Source: Kitagawia praeruptora
Lineage: Eukaryota; Streptophyta; Magnoliopsida; Apiales; Apiaceae
Assembly: GCA_037693485.1 (NCBI GenBank)
Contig: CM075346.1
Coordinates: 107,242,501 to 107,306,500 of the forward strand
Length of the DNA: 64,000 nt
Reading direction: 5' to 3'
In this document: piece by piece, positions 1-10,559 of the stretch
How positions within the stretch are numbered: position 1 is the stretch's first letter
Layout of the letters: every line of letters begins with the position of its first letter
Notes under the pieces: model-generated
What the model saw: the letters and a program-made list of their open reading frames with translations, nothing else
What the model was told of the DNA's origin: nothing
Database searches by the model: none
Translations under genes and position numbers: made by a program

Positions 1-1
1 A

Positions 2-241
2 GTTGGAGTTGTTCGACAACCGATCCCAGGCAAGAGGATGATCCGAAATGAAGACAGTTCGACCTCATCTTCCGGGGAGGAGGAAACCGAAGATGTGGAG
101 ACTACCGCTCAGCCTATGGTGGTTGTTGATCAAGGCGGTGCCGAGGAAGAGACTTCAGGTGAAGATTCCGGCGACGAAGAGGATTCAGATGAGGAGGAGT
201 CGGGTGAGGAGAGCAGCGAGGAAGAATCCCCAGCTAAGTAG
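2..241 (+). CDS. C-terminal part of antisense ORF (aORF) of the Tat element
   Basis: The frame is open from base 2 and ends at the stop at 239-241; the first in-frame ATG is at 38, but the ORF probably begins left of the window. The visible ~79 residues are extremely acidic, with runs of Glu, Asp and Ser (EEESGEESSEEES near the end) and no recognisable fold. It runs opposite to gag-pol and lies between the pol end (651) and the missing 3' LTR, exactly where Tat-lineage elements such as Retand and Grande carry an antisense ORF of unknown role. Assignment rests on position and strand, not on a sequence match. An unrelated host exon is possible but less likely. Confidence 0.55.
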   Translation, partial: VGVVRQPIPGKRMIRNEDSSTSSSGEEETEDVETTAQPMVVVDQGGAEEETSGEDSGDEEDSDEEESGEESSEEESPAK

Positions 242-650
242 GATGGGTTCCCCTATGGCCTTGCACGGCCCTTATCTAACCGTTTGTGGCTTTATTTTAT
301 CAACTTTCAATCAATGTCCTTCGGGACTTAACTCTTATTTGCTTGTTGTAATTTAACTGTCGGCCCTTCGGTGTCTTTATTTATGCACTCATTTCTTTCA
401 TTCGTATGTTCATTTATTTTTCGGTACTTGATCTTTCTAGATTTGCACTCAGCAGGTGCTAGGTACTTAAACAAAACATAGACTTTTCAGAATGGAAAAC
501 AAACTTTGCATTAATAACTCAAATGGGTTCAACCCTTACATAGCTTATTATTGTCCTACTCGGGGAATTAATCCCTGGAATGGTTTCATCGTACCTTATT
601 TCTACTTCTCCTACTAGATAAATAAAAAGCTACATCGTTGCAGAGGCAGC
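242..650. other. Non-coding 3' internal region of the Tat element
   Basis: About 400 bases between the stop of the antisense ORF and the natural end of pol. No ORF of note. It holds the 3' ends of two converging transcription units, aORF from the left and gag-pol from the right. I see no clear polypurine tract here; it should be next to the missing LTR, left of the window. Confidence 0.5.
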
Positions 651-2591
651 TTAAATATAATAAATCTTGAGGTTCAAGGCATGCCAAGTACGGGGCACCT
701 CAACCCCGTCCAAGGTCTCCAACTTTTATGATCCTCGTCCCAATGTCTTCCTAACTCGATACGGCCCTTCCCAGTTTGGGGCTAGTTTTCCCTTCTGGCC
801 AACTCTAGAAGCCTCGATCTTCCTAAGAACCAAGTCACCTTGCTGAAAGAACCTCTCCTTAACCCTGTGGTTGTAATAGAAGGATGTTTTCTTTTGATGC
901 TCCGCATTTCTGGCGTTTGCCTCGTCCCTGACTTCATCAATCAGATCTAGGGCGAGCCTCATGCCTTCTTCATTAGTCTCAGGTTCAAATGCCTCAACTC
1001 GAGGTGATGCATGCATGATTTCTAGTGGTACAACTGCCTCAGCTCCATAAGCTAGCAAAAACGGGGTTGCTCCTGTTGTCACCTTACAGGTGGTGCGATA
1101 CGCCCAGAGTATAGGCAGCAACTCATCCACCCAAGTATTCCTCGAGCATTTGACCCTTTTCTTTAATCCGTCCAGGATGATTCGATTGGCCACCTCGGCC
1201 TGTCCATTTGCGTGTGGATGTGCCACTGAGGTAAAACGAAGCTCAATATCGTTTTCCTCACAATACTTCTTGAATTCCTCATTGTTAAACCGTGTCCCAT
1301 TATCCGTCACAAGGATTCGCGGGATTCCATACCTACAAATTATGTTCTCCCAAAAGAACTGGGAAACTTGCTTGGTGGTTATCTTGGCTAAAGGCTTAGC
1401 CTCAATCCACTTAGTGAAGTAGTCAATGGCGACAATCAGAAACTTCCTTTGTGTTGAAGCCATAGGGAAAGGACCAAGAATGTCCATCCCCCACATCGCA
1501 AACGGAATGGGAGAGCTGATTGAGGTTAACCTCTCAGGCGGCTGCCTTACAACAGGGGCGTGTTTTTGACATCTGTCACACTTCTTGACAAAATCCTGGG
1601 CATCTACCAACATATCTGGCCAATAGAATCCCAAGCGGGTAATCTTGTGGGCTAGGGCTCTGCCCTCCAAGTATTGCCCACAGATCCCTTCATGAACTTC
1701 TTCCAATGCTTCTCTTGCCTCTTGGGGCCTTAAGCACTTCAAGTAGGGAACGACAAACGATCTCTTGTATAAGATGCCTTCAATCAAGGCATATCTCAAT
1801 GCTCTCACTGACAATTTTCGTGCCTCCAAGGCATTGTCAGGGAGCCATCCGGTTTCTAGATGAGCTTTAATAGGATCTATCCAACAGCTTCTAACATCGA
1901 TCGGTGCTACCAACTTAGAGTTGACGGTCGGGGCCTTCAAGACCTGGAAGTAAACACTTCCTGCATAATTCTCTATCTCAGAAGAAGCGAACTTAGAGAG
2001 GGCATCAGCCTTAACGTTCTCTTCCCTAGGAATGTGCTCCATATAGCACTCCTCAAACTGAGTCATAACAGCTTTCACAACTCGTAAATATTTCGACATA
2101 GTATCATCCTTGGCCTCAAATTCACCATTCACTTGCGAGACTACCAGTCTTGAATCTCCACACACTTTGAGGTTCTTGACCCTCATGACTCTGGCCAATC
2201 CCAATCCGGCTATTAATGCCTCATACTCAGCTTCATTGTTGGTTGTCGGAAAGTCCAACTTCAAAGCATATTCAACTGTGAACCCATCAGGGCTTTGCAA
2301 AACCAAACCTGCACCACTAGATTTTGTTTTTGATGCTCCATCAAAATAGAGCACCCAACACTCTTTCTGGTCAGCTATCAGTTCTTCATCTTTATCTTCG
2401 TTCTCAGGGGTGATTATCATCTCCTGCCCCCCGACTTCTTGGTTGTCAATGGTGCATTCAACCACGAAGTCAGCCAATGCCTGAGCCTTGATGGCTGTCC
2501 GAGGCTTATACTTGATATCAAACTCTCCAAGCTCTATGGCCCATTTGATCAATCTTCCACTTGCTTTCGGGCTGTGCAATATGCTTCTCAA
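651..2591 (-). pseudogene. Tat pol, 3' part: archaeal-type RNase H and integrase
   Basis: A 621-codon open stretch. Near residues 80-200 is an RNase H domain with FDGAS, NEAEYEAL and GDSRLV acidic motifs, the extra RNase H typical of Tat elements. After it come an integrase H2C2 zinc region (ending CDRCQKHAP) and the catalytic core with WGMDILGP, VTDNGTRF and GQAEVANR, giving the D,D,E triad that joins element DNA to the target. The frame meets TAA at 726-728, but homologous coding sense (PRTWHALNLK) continues to a natural-looking stop at 651-653, so this is one nonsense mutation near the C terminus. Another stop at 2592-2594 separates it from the first RNase H. Confidence 0.9.
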
Positions 2592-3952
2592 TTATTGATT
2601 TGTCAAGACTTCGATTTTGTGAGCCTGGAAGTACGGTCTCAATTTCCTTGAGGCAGTAATCAATGCCAATGCAAACTTCTCAATGGGAGAGTAATTCAAC
2701 TCCGCCCAATGTAGCACCTTACTCACGTAGTAGATGGGTTTCTGAACTTTCTTCTCTTCTTTAACAAGAACAGCACTCAATGCTTGTTCGGATACCGCCA
2801 GGTATAAGTAAAGAATCTCCCCAGGACTAGGTTTGGCCAACAACGGGGCTTCAACCATGTATTTTTTCAACTACTCAAAGGCCTCTTGGCTCTCTGTGGT
2901 CCACTCAAAATTTTTCACTTTCTTTAATGCCTGAAAGAAAGGCAAGCACTTATCACCAAATTTGGAGATAAATCTCCCCAGGGCTGCAACTCGGCCAGTT
3001 AACTTCTGTACGTCCCTCACAGAACGGGGTGATTCCATGTCTAAGATGGCTTTGATCTTATCAGGATTGGCCTCTATTCCTCTCTTCGAAACCATCAAAC
3101 CCAAAAATTTTCCCGATCCAACGCCAAAAGCACACTTTGCTGGATTCAACATCATCTTGTGGTGCCTTAGCACTTCAAATGCCTCTCTGAGGTGCCTAAT
3201 GTGATCTGCCTTGAGTAGGCACTCTTGACTAACATGTCATCAACATAGACCTCCATGGTTTTTCCAATCAGATAGGCGAATATCTTATTCACCAGCCGTT
3301 GGTAAGTAGCTCCTGCATTCTTTAAACCAAAAGCCATAACAAAATAGCAGAAAACACCAAAGTCAGTTATGAAAGATACCTTAGGGATGTCCTCCTTGTG
3401 CATCTTAATCTGATTGTATCCGCTGAAACCATCCATGAAGCTCAACATTTCATGTCCAGCTGTGGCATCTATCAACATATCAATCCTAGGCAGAGGAAAA
3501 CAATCTTTTGTACATGCATCATTCAGATCAGTGAAGTCTATACACATCCTCCACTTTCCATTCGCCTTCTTAACCATCACAGGGTTAGCTAACCATTCGG
3601 GGAATTGAATTTCTTCAACAAACCCAGCTTCCAATAGTTTGTCAACTTCTTGCTTAATGGCCTCTTGCCTTTCAGGAGCAAAATTCCTCTTTTTCTGCTT
3701 TATCTTCTTTCGTGCAGGATCGACGTTCAATCTGTGAGTTATAAGTTGGGGGTCAATCCCTGGCATGTCCGCTGCTGTCCAAGCAAACACATCGCTATTC
3801 TCTTGCAAGAATGCTGTCAATTCGCCCTTCAGGGGTTCCTTCAGAGATGCTCCTATGTATGTAACCTTTTCAGAGTCGCCCAGCTCCAGAGGAACGGGTA
3901 TTAAATCCTCTGCTGGCTTCCCTCGGTGTTCATCATCACTACGGACATCCAT
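2592..3952 (-). pseudogene. Tat pol, middle part: reverse transcriptase and gypsy RNase H
   Basis: Reverse transcriptase in segments. 3952-3167 carries the N-terminal fingers, then MVKKANGKWRMCIDFTDLN, FSGYNQIKM and the catalytic YVDDMLVKS. Shortly after YVDD the frame shifts (about 3200-3230). 3173-2871 carries the thumb (FLGLMVSKRGIEANPDKI), and 2870-2592 the RT-linked RNase H (ALSAVLVKEE, KPIYYVSK). Nonsense codons sit at 2871-2873 and 2592-2594. The RT copies the element RNA and the RNase H removes the RNA strand. The domain order is complete but not translatable as one product. Confidence 0.9.
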
Positions 3953-4572
3953 TTCTTCAATCGGGAGTACCTGCCCCCGACTCCATCAGCTCTTAGGGCG
4001 GATACATAACAACTTCTTGCCATCTTCTGGTCGCCTTTTTGTTCTCCGACCCCATTTCGGGTTGGAAACTTAACCTTCATGTGATATGTTGAGGCAACAG
4101 CCTTGAACGCATGAAGTCCGGTCCTTCCCAGGAATGCGTTATAAGTCGAGGCTGCCTTAATTACCAGAAAATTCAACATTTGAGTAGCTTCCTTAGGTTC
4201 CTGCCCGATTGTCATGGGTAACTGGATAGTACCCTCCACCTTGGACTCAACCCCATTGAATCCGTAGATGGGCATGTTGGTCGGAGTTAGATGAGAATCG
4301 GTATATCCCATCTTCATAAAAGCATCATGAAACAGAATGTCAACAGAAGCTCCATTGTCTATCAAGACTCGCTTTACCTCCGAGTTCCCAATCACAGGGG
4401 TTATAACTAACGGGTCATCATGGGGGAATTTCACCCCTTCAAGATCAGAATCATCAAAACCAATTACGATTTCAGTTCTAGCACGCTTCGGGGCCTCTCC
4501 CACGATGTGCATCACCTCCCTGGCGTATGCCTTTCGAGAGTTTCGAGTTGTACCGGCCGCTATCGGGCCTCC
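3901..4572 (-). pseudogene. Tat pol, 5' part: aspartic protease
   Basis: Retropepsin-like domain with RVLIDNGASVDILF, where DNGAS is the active-site loop (D-S/N-G form), and a downstream hydrophobic strand. The protease would cut the gag-pol polyprotein. The frame is open from just after the stop at 4573-4575, which separates it from gag. It ends in an out-of-frame overlap with the RT frame at 3901-3952, so a frameshift lies between protease and RT. Confidence 0.8.
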
Positions 4573-6746
4573 CTAGATCATGTTGATAACTGGCCCTCGG
4601 GGGTATGTGTTACGGTCACGATCATTATCCCTTCTATCATTGTTTCTTCGATCGTAGTCCCTTCTTTGGGTTCCACGATCTTCACCCTTGGTGAAGTTAC
4701 TCAATTTTCCTTTACGGATCAAGAATTCGATCTCATCCTTTAACTGCCTACAATCATCTGTATCATGCCCCACATCTCGGTGGAACCGACAATATTGATC
4801 CTTGTTCCTCTTTGCGGGGTCTCCCCTGAGTGGCTTCGGCCATCGGAAGTCCTTATCCTTCTCGATCTCCAACAAGATTTGACTTCTAGGAGCATTTAAC
4901 CTTGCATAGTCAGAGAACCTTGGTCCCAAGCTCTTTTTTGGGAAATAATGACATAAATACCACATAAATAACACTTTTTGGGTTTGGTGGCCAATAATAC
5001 CAGCCAGTTACGCATTTACCAGTGGGGTAATAAAAAAAATTTAAAACTTTATGTTACCCATTTGTCATCTGGGTAATAAGTATAAATTTTTTTCCTGTTA
5101 CCCCTTTGGAGAATGCGTAATAGCTATTACCCATTCTCCAAATGCGTAATAGGAAGTACTGTTTCACCTATTACCCCTTTTTAAAATGCGTAAATAATAC
5201 AAAACCTATTACCCTCATCCCAAATGCGTAATAGAGTGGTATTTTTGGCCACTTTTTCAAAAAATGATATTCTCGTCAAAATTTTTAGAAAAAGTGGTAT
5301 TGTTGGCCAAAGCCCCTTTTTTGGCGACGAATCAGAGTCTTTGCTAGTTCGGGGATACTTGTCCCTAGCATCGTACTCCTGCTCTTGCTTGTGCTTTTTT
5401 GTATCATTGTTCCCCCGACCATTGCCTAATGTGGCTTCCTTCTTCGTGCTATCCTCGGCCTTGATTTACTTATCAGCCCTTCGCTGGAGATCAGCCATAT
5501 TCTCAGGGGGATGCTTTGCCAATGATGTCTTAAAGTATAGGTCGGTGGTACCATGCTCCAAGGCTACCATTGCAACCTTATTGTCTAGATCAGTGATGTT
5601 CAGAGTCTCCTTGGTGAACCTCTTAAGATAGTCTCTCAGACTTTCGTTCTTCCCTTGTACCACATACATAAGAGATGCAGAACTTTTCTCATGCGCTCTT
5701 CCGCTGATAAACTGACTAACGAAAGCAGCACTCAACTCCTTCAAGGAACCAATCGAGTTTGCAGGAAGCCGACTATACCATCTTTGAGCCATACCTGATA
5801 GAGTTTGAGGGAATGCCCTACACTTCAAAGCGTCACTTGCAGGCTGCAACAGCAGAGCATTTGAGAATGTTCTAACGTGGTTTGCAGGATCACCCATTCC
5901 ATCATAAGCTTTAATTGTTGGCATCTTAAACTTCTTTGAGATACGAGCATTCATCACCTCCTCAGTAAATGGGGGTGTGGGATCATCAGGATCCCCAAGT
6001 GGCATCAGATCCTTGGGGTTGCTCTTGGGGGTTTCCACCCTCGCTGTTCTTCCAGTTGGGGCGGCAGCCCTTCTTTGCCTTCTTGAAGGCCTCTCCAAGT
6101 CTATAAAGGGAATCGGTCCTGATGTTGGAGGGGGTAAAGTCTGATTTGATCTGACTTGTTCTCTTGCCATATCTTCCTTTAATCTTAAGATCTCGGCTTC
6201 ATAAGCCTTAATCCTCTCAATAGTTGTTGAAGGGAGTCCATCATGAGTAGTTTGAGTTCTTCCTCGAGGTTCTTTACTTGCACGTCGCCTCCTAGGAGCT
6301 TCATCACGTTCGTAATCATTGTCAGAAGATGACTCATCCGTATAAGGACCAGAAAAATCGTGATAATCTCGATCTCGGATATACAGGGCATGACCACTTG
6401 ATCCAGCTCCTTGGGTAGGAGGGTAGTTAGGCAGCCCGTACATCGGATTGGTGCTTATGGGGAGATCCGTAGTGTGGATCTGAACCCCTTGTGGAGGGTT
6501 GTTGGGATCTACAATCAAGGAAGAAATCCCCACCTGGAGGGGGTTAGTCCCTGGATTTGTGTGGACGATCAGAGGTAGCGTACTCTCAACATGGGAAGTC
6601 GTCCCTAGGGGTTGAGAAACTTGATACGGAACGATAGTCCCGGATGTTGGAGGTACTTGTTCAGTGAGGGGCGGAGCAGAGCTAAGAGGTAGAGCCTCGG
6701 TTGCGATTGGCTCTGTAGTTGCTGGTGTCCTTCGTGTGTTAACCAT
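4573..6746 (-). pseudogene. Tat gag, interrupted by a MITE
   Basis: The ATG at 6746-6744 lies 31 bases from the LTR edge and opens a 426-codon frame. It has a Pro-rich N terminus, a helical segment around EAEILRLKEDM and the retrotransposon gag capsid domain (QRWYSRLPANSIGSLKEL, FVSQFISGR). The frame stops at 5466-5468. Coding sense continues on the other side of the MITE (4942-5315) into a CCHC-like knuckle, CRFHRDVGHDTDDC, then an Arg/Asp-rich tail, ending at a stop at 4573-4575. Gag forms the virus-like particle and packages RNA. Confidence 0.85.
4942..5315. mobile_element. 374-bp MITE inserted in gag, 9-bp target duplication
   Basis: Flanked by identical CTTTTTTGG at 4933-4941 and 5316-5324. 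Deleting the insert plus one copy of the duplication leaves a continuous gag frame, which fixes both borders. A 9-bp duplication is the Mutator-superfamily signature, so this is probably a MULE-derived MITE. The ends are only weakly inverted (both lead into an AATACCA word). Inside are several copies of ATTACCC and AATGCGTAATAG in opposite orientations. Confidence 0.8.
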
Positions 6747-6760
6747 GGTTGATGTTTGGT

Positions 6761-6777
6761 TCCCACAGATGGCACCA
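6761..6777 (-). other. Primer-binding site of Tat element 1
   Basis: Minus strand reads TGGTGCCATCTGTGGGA two bases inside the LTR. It begins with the TGG expected opposite a tRNA CCA end. The related element at 8415-8431 has the better preserved TGGCGCCGTCTGTGGGA. The TGGCGCC core fits the tRNA-Asp type acceptor end; the exact tRNA was not checked. Confidence 0.7.
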
Positions 6778-6779
6778 AA

Positions 6780-7276
6780 TGTTGTGGAATAAAAACTAGG
6801 TTATGATTATGACGGCTAGGGTTCGGGAGCTTCGTGCTTTAATGGCTGCTTCTGCGTTCGAGACTAAACGGTCCTCACAGAATGCCTACGTATCTCTGTA
6901 TTAGAGAATCAAGCCAAGAAAACGTAGTTCTGAGATGAGGGGTCAGACCCTTTATATAGGCTGAGCAGCCCTAAAATCGTAGTAGGGTTAGGTGACTTGG
7001 TGGGCAAGTCACCGACTAGAAGAAGGTTCTAGTCTCCTTCCATGTATGAATCAGTTTCCATGTTGACATATGTATCTTGGAGGCTAAGTCAGGCAAGAAT
7101 CATATTCTTGTTTGACTTTTATTTGCTAAGCTGTTTTACTACCCTTAATATTAATTACGAAATTAATATTATAATTAGGGTTTGGGCCCATCTGGTGGGC
7201 CCCACGTTTGGACCATTCTAGGTTTAATTAATGCCACATTAAATGTGTCTTTAGGGCTTATTTTTAGCCCATATCA
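6780..7276 (-). repeat. 5' LTR of Tat element 1
   Basis: 497 bp from TGTTGTGG to ATATCA on the plus strand, so TG...CA ended in both directions. It is alignable by eye over its length with the LTR at 8434-9017 (same start, same GCCTACGT and GGGCAAGTCAC words, same end). It acts as promoter and polyadenylation region of the element. The 584-bp relative is longer because it carries extra sequence in the middle. Confidence 0.85.
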
Positions 7277-7340
7277 CAAATTTATATTTATATCTTTACT
7301 ATTTAAATCTTTTAATAGGTATAATTATCATTAATCTATT
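7277..7340. repeat. Host repeat, copy A left part
   Basis: These 64 bases between two retroelements match 10073-10092 joined to 10506-10545, and continue after the next element at 9018. They are the target DNA into which both Tat elements inserted. Confidence 0.7.
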
Positions 7341-7515
7341 TGTTGTGGAATAAAAACGAGGGTTTTAGATTACGGCTAGGGTTAGTGAGCTTCGAGTTTT
7401 AATGGTGGCTGCTCTTGCTGTCGGTACTAGTCGATCCTCGCAAGATGCCTACGTACCTTGATGAATATCAAGAATCAAGCCAAAACGTAGTTCTAGAGTT
7501 GCCTACGTGGCTTGA
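7341..7515 (-). repeat. Truncated 3' LTR of deleted Tat element
   Basis: Nearly identical to the first ~175 bases of the LTR at 8434. It then passes abruptly at about 7515 into gag sequence matching element 1 near 5359, so the deletion joined LTR to gag directly. Short CTTG repeats lie at both sides of the joint. Confidence 0.8.
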
Positions 7516-8410
7516 CTTGTCCTAGGCATCATACTCATGCTCCGTCTTTCGCTTTCTAACGTTATCGATGTTTCTATTGTTATCACTACCGCCAAACGTG
7601 GCTTCTCCTTACTGCATGCTTTCATCAACTTCTATTTTCTTTGTAGCCCTCTTGGTTGAATCAAATCATTGGACTTAGCCATTGGGATCTCTGTCCTTGG
7701 GACCTCAGTCTTTCTATGCCTCCTTGCAGGCCTCTCCAAATTGACCAAGGGAATCTCTCCTATTCTTAAAGTATAAGGGCAATTTTGCCTCTATTGTTCC
7801 TTCTCCAAGTCTTGTTTCAACTTTTGGATCTCGGCATTATGAGCCTTAACCATATCTTAGGTCGTTCTTGGCACTCTGCCCGAAGTTTCTCGAACACGCC
7901 CAGCAGTGGGTTTCTTGTCTGCACGCCTCCTCCTCGGGGCTCGATCTCGATCATCCTTAGATGATGAATCCTCAGTATAGGGTCCAGAATATTCTTCCTA
8001 CCCTCCTTCATAGACAAGGCCTAGGCCGGTGATGTATGGGGTTTTACATGGCTTGTGCACTCGATGTGTATGGCCACTTCCTCCAATGCCTCCTACGTTC
8101 AAATGGATTCATGCTTGCAAGAATCACGGTGGTGGAGATCTGTGCTCTACGGGGGTAGGCCTTATCCTAGAAGGGAAACAACCATTTGAAGGGGATTCAT
8201 CTCTTGGCCTTGGGGATTCGTCCCTATGGGCTGCAATCCATCGACATGAGTTTCAATAATTTTGGAGATTCACCTTGGGGTTAAGAACCCGAAATCTGGG
8301 TATTTGTTTAAGGGGATATAGACCCTTGTTCCATAGTCACAGGTAAAGAAGTGCTAGTGGTGGTGTTTGTAGTCATCGGTGTTCTCCGTGTGTTCATCTT
8401 GGTTGATGTT
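7516..8410 (-). pseudogene. Degraded gag remnant of deleted Tat element
   Basis: Sequence matches the start and middle of the gag of element 1 on the same strand: the stretch before the LTR (GTGTTCATCTTGGTTGATG) parallels 6733-6755, and segments near 7700-7990 parallel 6060-6370. Many stops and indels; only short open pieces remain, for example 8017-7817. Non-functional. Confidence 0.7.
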
Positions 8411-8414
8411 GTCT

Positions 8415-8431
8415 TCCCACAGACGGCGCCA
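8415..8431 (-). other. Primer-binding site of deleted Tat element
   Basis: Minus strand TGGCGCCGTCTGTGGGA two bases from the LTR edge, the common plant Ty3/gypsy form and a better preserved version of the site at 6761-6777. Confidence 0.75.
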
Positions 8432-8433
8432 AA

Positions 8434-9017
8434 TGTTGTGGAATAAAAACGAGGGTTTTAGATTGCGGCTAGGGTTAGTGAGCTTCGAGCTTTAATGGTG
8501 GCTCTTCTTGCTGTCGAGACTAGTCGATCTCGCAAGATGCCTACGTACCTTGATGAATATCAAGAATCAAGCCAAAACGTAGTTCTAGAGTTGCCTACGT
8601 GGCTTGATGCGTCCTCGCGGCGTAGTAACGTAGTGGCTTGTATGTCCTTATTCGAGGATTAAGCCTAAAACGTCATTGACGTATTGAGCTCTGCCCAAAA
8701 AACGTTGTTTTGTTTGTGGAGGAACATGTCCTTATATAGGTGATGAAAACCCTAGAATAAGAGTTGAATTAGGAGACTTGGTGGGCAAGTCACAGCTTTA
8801 GCCTTGAAGTTGTATGCCTTGGAGCCTACTCCAGAAGTGATTTGATTCCATATTGGACTCGATACTAGAGTCTCATATTTGGCTGGTTTATTAATTACGA
8901 ATTTGTTATCATTATTAAGGTTTTGGGCCTCGTAATTGGGCTTTAACCTTGGATCAACTTAGGTTCATTTAATGCAACATTAAATATATTTTTAGGGCTT
9001 ATTTTTTGCCCATATCA
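8434..9017 (-). repeat. 5' LTR of deleted Tat element
   Basis: 584 bp, TG...CA ended, adjoining the CTATT target duplication on its right. Shares start, end and several internal words with 6780-7276 and its first ~175 bases with 7341-7515. Confidence 0.85.
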
Positions 9018-9512
9018 CTATTATTAAAAAATATATAACTATATTAATTTTGACAAACATGTAGGCTTAGTTTTTTCTAAAACTATTTTAAAATAAACAC
9101 ATATCTTCGGCCTACTTATTGTAATGATTTAATTATTAAAGTTTTATTTTAAGGGATCTAACTATTTTTTAGTTTTTTAAAGCTATTTTAATCTGTTTAA
9201 TTATTATTTTTAACCTAGTTTCATATTTGCGAATGGTTTTATCAAATTACTATGTTAAATAAGTTGTAGTTTTGTATTTGGTCGACCAACTTATATTTTT
9301 GAATTATAAAAATCATTCTTTTATATAATATTAATAAGAATCCAATTAAGAAATATTTGAGAATCATTATTCATATAAATATCAAGATTTTTTAAGATTA
9401 TTTTATTTGGATAATATCCTTCTCATATAAATATCAATAAATTTGAAGATTATATTATTTGAATAATATTTTTCTAATATTTAAAAATTTTGTGAATAAA
9501 TTTATATTTTAG
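9018..9512. repeat. Host repeat, copy A right part
   Basis: AT-rich, non-coding. Pairs in order with 10546-10559 plus 11540-12060 (shared words CACATATCTTGGG/CGG CCTACTTATTG, GTCGACCAACTTATATTTT, GAGAATCATTATTCATATAAAT). The two copies are diverged but alignable, so the duplication is old. Gene content: none seen. Confidence 0.7.
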
Positions 9513-10092
9513 TAATTAAATTACTCGTATCTATATGAGTATCCTGGACCTGAGGACATCCTCAGGGTTGTAACCTGAGGTTAAAACATAATATACTACA
9601 AGTCGGGGCTATTTTTGTAAATACAGTAAGATAGATTTTATTATTACAAAATTGTCATTCACTATTCGTACTAGAAAACACTTTAATCTCAGGTAAGTGG
9701 CCTGAGGTTAACCTCAGAAGTGGCCTGAGGTTAACCTCAGGGCCATTTTTCTCTATATATATAGTTATGTTTCAGTTAGATAGGTTAGGAATCATTAGTT
9801 TGTGATGCATTAAGCCGATGTTCTATATAGTTAGGAAGTTAATCGGTGGCGCGTAGTATTTATGTATTAAAATTAAATAGGATATAATCATTTTAATTAA
9901 AGTTTAGATCTAATCGTTAATATTTGTTCCATGCTTATTAAATATAGGATATAAATTTTTATTATACACAAATGTATCTATTTTTTGGCCACTTCCTTTG
10001 TTACATAATTTTTAATTTTTGTATTTCGACCAACTTTTTTTTTTTGAAACAATTTCGACCTACTTATTTAAACAAATCTATATTTATATCAA
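9513..10092. other. AT-rich spacer with GAGGTTAACCTC palindromes
   Basis: No gene seen. 9701-9717 and 9724-9741 each contain the palindrome CCTGAGGTTAACCTCAG(G), and half-sites occur at about 9548-9585 (CCTGAGG, CCTCAGG). The 9540-9744 interval may be a small unclassified element, but clear ends and target duplication were not found. Confidence 0.4.
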
Positions 10093-10505
10093 GAGCATCT
10101 CCAACGACACTAGGTATAATGGTTACCTATAATAATTGTTAGCTAAAATTTGTTGAAGGTGTAACATATTGTATGGTTAGCTATAATAAGTGTTAGCTAA
10201 AATTTGTTGAAGGTGTAACATATTGTGCTCCGTGTTAGCAATAATGGTCAGCAATAATGGTTAGCTATAATTCAAAAACAGTATTTTATTATTATTTTGG
10301 TTCACCTTTATCATTATTTCACCATGGATATTATTTAAATAAAATAAAAAAATGACGTGGATAATGGCTACAGACTCAAGAAGATGAGATAAAGGATATC
10401 TATAATTTTTGCTAACAAGTCTTGTGATTGGAGGGATATATTTTTTAGCTAATATGTATATCATACTGCCACCTAGAATTTTTACGTGGTTATGGTTGGA
10501 GATGC
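10093..10505. mobile_element. MITE with GAGCATCTCCAAC ends
   Basis: Starts GAGCATCTCCAAC and ends GTTGGAGATGC, a terminal inverted repeat common to many plant MITEs. Copy A of the host repeat (7290-7310) lacks this ~410-bp block, so it is an insertion. The left part contains two ~60-bp direct repeats (TTAGCTAAAATTTGTTGAAG at 10140 and 10193). The target duplication is unclear, so the superfamily is left open. The minus-strand open stretch inside is not coding in character. Confidence 0.7.
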
Positions 10506-10559
10506 ATATTTAAATCTTTTAATAGGTATAATTATGACTAATCTATTATTAAAAATATA

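Larger units (their letters stand above)
1..7276 (-). mobile_element. Tat-lineage Ty3/gypsy LTR retrotransposon (3' LTR off window)
   Basis: Read on the minus strand the order is LTR (7276-6780), primer-binding site, gag, aspartic protease, reverse transcriptase, RNase H, a second RNase H, integrase, then a 3' spacer with an ORF on the opposite strand. The second, archaeal-type RNase H before the integrase and the antisense ORF after pol are known marks of the Tat lineage (Retand, Grande, RIRE2 relatives). The expected downstream LTR is not seen before base 1. Right flank is CAAAT (7277-7281), so the unseen left flank should carry the same five bases. Gag-pol is broken by nonsense codons, frameshifts and a MITE, so the copy cannot make its own proteins. 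Confidence 0.9.
7341..9017 (-). mobile_element. Second Tat-like element, internally deleted
   Basis: Both borders are clear: CTATT at 7336-7340 and CTATT at 9018-9022, directly next to TG and CA ends. Inside are a truncated 3' LTR (7341-about 7515), a stretch of degraded gag, a primer-binding site and a full 5' LTR (8434-9017). Most of gag, all of pol and most of one LTR are missing. The paralogous host repeat at 10506-10570 reads straight through the target, confirming the insertion. It is closely related to element 1 but a different copy. Confidence 0.88.

Noticed and set aside
1090..4743. Plus-strand frames across the Tat pol region
   Set aside because: Complementary-strand shadows of the conserved pol domains.
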